A DNA stretch of 7,625 bases from Paracoccaceae bacterium (lineage in GTDB: Bacteria; Pseudomonadota; Alphaproteobacteria; Rhodobacterales; Rhodobacteraceae). A program made the position numbers and the translations under genes. Location of the stretch: the NCBI GenBank assembly GCA_021648225.1, contig JAKITE010000130.1, forward strand, positions 1-7,625, read 5' to 3'. Below the pieces are notes generated by a model that saw only the letters and a program-made list of their open reading frames with translations, made no database searches and was not told where the DNA came from. The number at the start of each line of letters is the position of its first letter. The stretch's first letter is position 1. Shown piece by piece: positions 5,404 through 7,625 of this stretch.

Positions 5404-6345
5404 TTATTGGCACCGATGGCAGGCATAACCGACCTGCCATTTCGCAATATTGTGTTGAAATTCGGCGCGGCGCTGGTGGTTTCGGAAATGATTGCCAGTC
5501 AGGAATTGGTGCAGGCGGTTAAAACGCGCCAATCAAGGGCTGAACTGGGCCTGAAGGTGGAAAAAACCGCGGTTCAGATTGCCGGACGCGAGGCTTACTG
5601 GATGTCGGAAGGCGCCAAAATGGTTGCAGGGCAGGGCGCAAGGATTATTGATTTCAATATGGGCTGTCCGGCCAAAAAGGTTACCAATGGTTTGTCCGGG
5701 TCCGCGCTGATGCGCCAGCCGGACCATGCGCTGGTGCTGGTCAAGGCTGTGGTCGATGCGGTGGATGTGCCGGTTACCCTGAAAATGCGGCTGGGCTGGG
5801 ATGAAAGCCAGCTGAACGCGGCTGAAATTGCCAAACGGGCCGAGGATGTCGGGGTTAAAATGATCACCGTTCACGGGCGCACCCGCTGTCAGTTTTACAA
5901 AGGCCAGGCAAATTGGCACGCCATTCAAATGGTTAAAGAAGCGGTGAATATTCCGGTAATTGCCAATGGCGATATTATTGATGAAAATTCGGCGAGGCGG
6001 GCATTGGCGCATTCCGGTGCTGACGGGGTTATGGTTGGGCGCGGGGCACAAGGCGCGCCGTGGCGTTTGGCGCAGATCAGCGATGCTTTGCGTGGCAAGG
6101 CACCGCAAAAAGCCCTGTATGGCGGGGCATTATGTGAGCTTGTGATTGAGCATTACCAAGCCATGTTGGGTTTTTACGGGGTGGAACAAGGCATGAAATG
6201 CGCCAGAAAACACCTTAGCTGGTATCTGGAACCCCTTGATAACGGGGCTGAATTACGCAAATTGATCATTCGTGAACCGGATCCCGAAAAGGTGATTTCT
6301 GAATTGCGCGCGGGCCTGTCCGACAGCAAAAGGCTGGCCGCATGA
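5374..6345 (+). CDS. dusB: tRNA-dihydrouridine synthase (DusB/NifR3)
   Basis: This 323-residue FMN-dependent enzyme reduces specific uridines to dihydrouridine in the D-arm region of tRNA using NADPH. TIM-barrel and FMN-site motifs are in order: LAPMAGITDLPFR (residues 12-24), DFNMGCPAKKV (93-103, catalytic C98), TLKMRLGW (135-142, K137), VHGRTR (166-171), IANGDI (196-201) and GVMVGRGAQGAPW (218-230). A C-terminal helical tRNA-recognition domain follows from about 245. I start it at TTG 5374 because of AAGGA 8 bases upstream; the longer open frame back to 5272 would add 34 residues with no Dus homology. It is the first gene of the nifR3-ntrB-ntrC arrangement known from Rhodobacter capsulatus. 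Its TGA overlaps the ntrB ATG by 4 bases (ATGA), so its transcription sets that of the nitrogen sensors. The upstream region holds an inverted repeat and a partial copy of its own 5' end. Confidence 0.96.
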   Translation: MPIDFTDTPVLLAPMAGITDLPFRNIVLKFGAALVVSEMIASQELVQAVKTRQSRAELGLKVEKTAVQIAGREAYWMSEGAKMVAGQGARIIDFNMGCPAKKVTNGLSGSALMRQPDHALVLVKAVVDAVDVPVTLKMRLGWDESQLNAAEIAKRAEDVGVKMITVHGRTRCQFYKGQANWHAIQMVKEAVNIPVIANGDIIDENSARRALAHSGADGVMVGRGAQGAPWRLAQISDALRGKAPQKALYGGALCELVIEHYQAMLGFYGVEQGMKCARKHLSWYLEPLDNGAELRKLIIREPDPEKVISELRAGLSDSKRLAA

Positions 6346-7403
6346 ATTTTGAACATATCTGGGCCGCATTGCCGTTTCCTGCTTTTGTGATCGGGCCGGA
6401 TTGCCGGATTTGCGAGGCCAATACTGCCGCTGAAATATTCACCCATAGTTCAATCCGGCAAATGCGGTTAAAACCGCTAGAGGCGTTTACCGGCGCAACC
6501 AGTGCTTTGCTGGATGTGGTTAAACAAGCCCTGCAAGGCATGAATTCGGTGGTGTTGCATGATGTCGAAATCGGCTGGGGCGACAACCCGCGCGGGGTTG
6601 CAAATGTGCAAACCACCCGTCTGCAAAACGATGCCGGAGAGGTGCTTCTGGTTTTGCATCCGCGTGGCATTGCCAATAAAATGGATCGGTCTTTGTCGCA
6701 TCGCAGCGCGGCGCGCTCCGTTACCGGCATGGCGGCGATGCTGGCCCATGAAATCAGAAATCCGCTGGCCGGAATATCCGGCGCGGCCCAGCTTTTGGCG
6801 ATGAACCTGCCGGTTGAGGATCAGGAATTAACCGCGCTGATACTGGATGAAACCCGCCGGATCGGGGATTTGGTTAACCGGGTCGAAATGTTTGGCGATG
6901 CGCGCCCGATTGTGCAAAGCGGGGTGAATATCCACGATATTCTAAACCGCAGCAAACGCGCGGCAATTGCCGGTTTTGCCAGTCATATCAAGTTCAAAGA
7001 GCTTTACGACCCGTCAATCCCGCTGGTTTCCGGCGATGCAGACCTGCTGATGCAGGTATTTCAAAACCTGATGAAAAATGCCGCAGAGGCAACAGCAAAA
7101 GCCGGCGCGATTACCTTGCGAACCGCATTTCGCCCGGGGGTTAAACTTTCCATGCCCGGCAAGCGGCGCAAAAGCCTGCCGATTGTGGTAAGCGTTTCGG
7201 ATAACGGCAAAGGCATTCCGGCCAATCTGCTGGCGGATATATTTGATCCGTTTGTCAGCAGCAAGGCCAATGGCTCGGGGCTGGGGCTGGCTTTGGTTTC
7301 CAAAATTATTGCCGATCATGGCGGGGTGGTGGAATGCCATTCCTCGGATACTGGCGCGGTTTTTCAAATTCTTTTGCCGGTCTGGCAAGGAAACGAGGCT
7401 TAG
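6342..7403 (+). CDS. ntrB: Nitrogen regulation sensor histidine kinase NtrB
   Basis: This 353-residue cytoplasmic kinase without membrane segments phosphorylates NtrC under nitrogen limitation; in the family the PII protein switches it to a phosphatase. A PAS-like sensor region occupies about residues 1-110. The dimerisation/phosphoacceptor H-box is LAHEIRNPLAG (134-144, H136). The ATPase domain has the N-box QVFQNLMKNAAEA (238-250, N246), G1 SVSDNGKGI (284-292), F-box IFDPFVSSK (300-308) and G2 NGSGLGLALV (310-319). The short basic insert MPGKRRKSLP (271-280) before G1 is the only local peculiarity. ATG 6342 overlaps the dusB TGA and has AAAAGG 8 bases upstream (6328-6333). The next gene begins at the base after its TAG. 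No GlnK or PII gene is in the window. Confidence 0.95.
   Translation: MNFEHIWAALPFPAFVIGPDCRICEANTAAEIFTHSSIRQMRLKPLEAFTGATSALLDVVKQALQGMNSVVLHDVEIGWGDNPRGVANVQTTRLQNDAGEVLLVLHPRGIANKMDRSLSHRSAARSVTGMAAMLAHEIRNPLAGISGAAQLLAMNLPVEDQELTALILDETRRIGDLVNRVEMFGDARPIVQSGVNIHDILNRSKRAAIAGFASHIKFKELYDPSIPLVSGDADLLMQVFQNLMKNAAEATAKAGAITLRTAFRPGVKLSMPGKRRKSLPIVVSVSDNGKGIPANLLADIFDPFVSSKANGSGLGLALVSKIIADHGGVVECHSSDTGAVFQILLPVWQGNEA
7395..7398 (+). promoter_or_regulatory. Ribosome binding site of ntrC
   Basis: GAGG, inside the last codons of ntrB, lies 5 bases before ATG 7404 and supports that start. Confidence 0.55.
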
Positions 7404-7625
7404 ATGGACGGAACTATTATTGTTGCGGATGATGACCGCACCATACGCACGGTTATTTCACAGGCTTTAACCCGTGCGGGGTGTCGTGTGCGATCAACCT
7501 CCACCATTTCAACCCTGTGGAAATGGGTGGAGGAGGGCGAGGGTGACGTGATTGTCACCGATGTAAATATGCCTGACGGTGATGCTTTGGATATTCTGCC
7601 GGCCATCTTGAAAAAACGGCCAGAC
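7404..7625 (+). CDS. ntrC: Nitrogen response regulator NtrC, receiver domain only (3' truncated by window end)
   Basis: The first 74 residues form most of a CheY-like receiver domain. The acidic pocket is VADDDRT (residues 7-13) and the phosphoacceptor is D53 in VTDVNMPDGD (51-60); the frame is open to the window end in KKRPD. Position directly after ntrB (TAG then ATG with no gap) identifies it as the cognate NtrC. Family members continue with an AAA+ domain and a Fis-type DNA-binding domain, and total about 450-480 residues. In Rhodobacter capsulatus NtrC activates sigma-70 promoters without sigma-54 (established knowledge). Whether this copy has the sigma-54-contacting GAFTGA loop cannot be judged because that part lies outside the window. 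Confidence 0.93.
   Translation, partial: MDGTIIVADDDRTIRTVISQALTRAGCRVRSTSTISTLWKWVEEGEGDVIVTDVNMPDGDALDILPAILKKRPD

Noticed and set aside
5533..6108. 191-residue minus-strand open frame opposite dusB
   Set aside because: It is a shadow of the dusB codons; no motif, no plausible start context, and dusB is certain.
6465..6478. GCGGTT-AA-AACCGC palindrome in ntrB
   Set aside because: It lies in the coding sequence, is short, and similar GCGGTTAAAA words occur by codon use elsewhere (near 479 and 5517); no regulatory context.

Overview
The window looks like chromosomal DNA from an alphaproteobacterium, most likely a Rhodobacterales/roseobacter-type organism. Three things point there: a fused ispDF gene, the dusB(nifR3)-ntrB-ntrC operon (the classical Rhodobacter nifR3-ntrB-ntrC order), and a pncC-pgpA-ispDF block lying divergently beside it. 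The base composition looks only moderately GC-rich by eye (not computed), which would suit a lower-GC marine member. Ten protein genes cover almost everything; two are cut by the window edges. I see no tRNA, rRNA, CRISPR array, insertion sequence or phage gene, and no gene-free stretch longer than about 110 bases.

Layout. Bases 1-1902 (+): the 3' part of a pseudaminic/sialic acid synthase (pseI type), then after 3 bases a divergent WaaA/KdtA-family (GT30) glycosyltransferase. Together they look like the end of a surface-glycan (nonulosonic acid) cluster. Bases 1917-2641 (-): hpt (purine salvage) and a 62-residue single-pass membrane protein in a 4-base ATGA overlap with it; this pair converges on the glycosyltransferase. 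Bases 2709-3152 (+): a RatA/COQ10-family START-domain protein, divergent from hpt and convergent with the next block. Bases 3175-5266 (-): ispDF, pgpA and pncC, transcribed in that order with overlapping stop and start codons. They supply isoprenoid precursors, phosphatidylglycerol and NMN recycling. Bases 5374-7625 (+): dusB, ntrB and the first 74 codons of ntrC, a tRNA-dihydrouridine synthase co-transcribed with the nitrogen two-component system.

The genes are mostly ordinary core functions. Two places deserve a second look. (1) The WaaA-family protein lacks several histidines and other hallmark residues of Kdo transferases and sits directly behind a nonulosonate synthase, so it may transfer a different 2-keto sugar acid. 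(2) The 107-base divergent ispDF/dusB region contains a 13-base-arm inverted repeat (12 of 13 paired) over a candidate promoter. It also holds an imperfect duplication of the first about 10 codons of dusB, which in its own frame reads as a 21-codon ORF ending inside the true dusB start region. I did not find a convincing wholly new multi-gene system.
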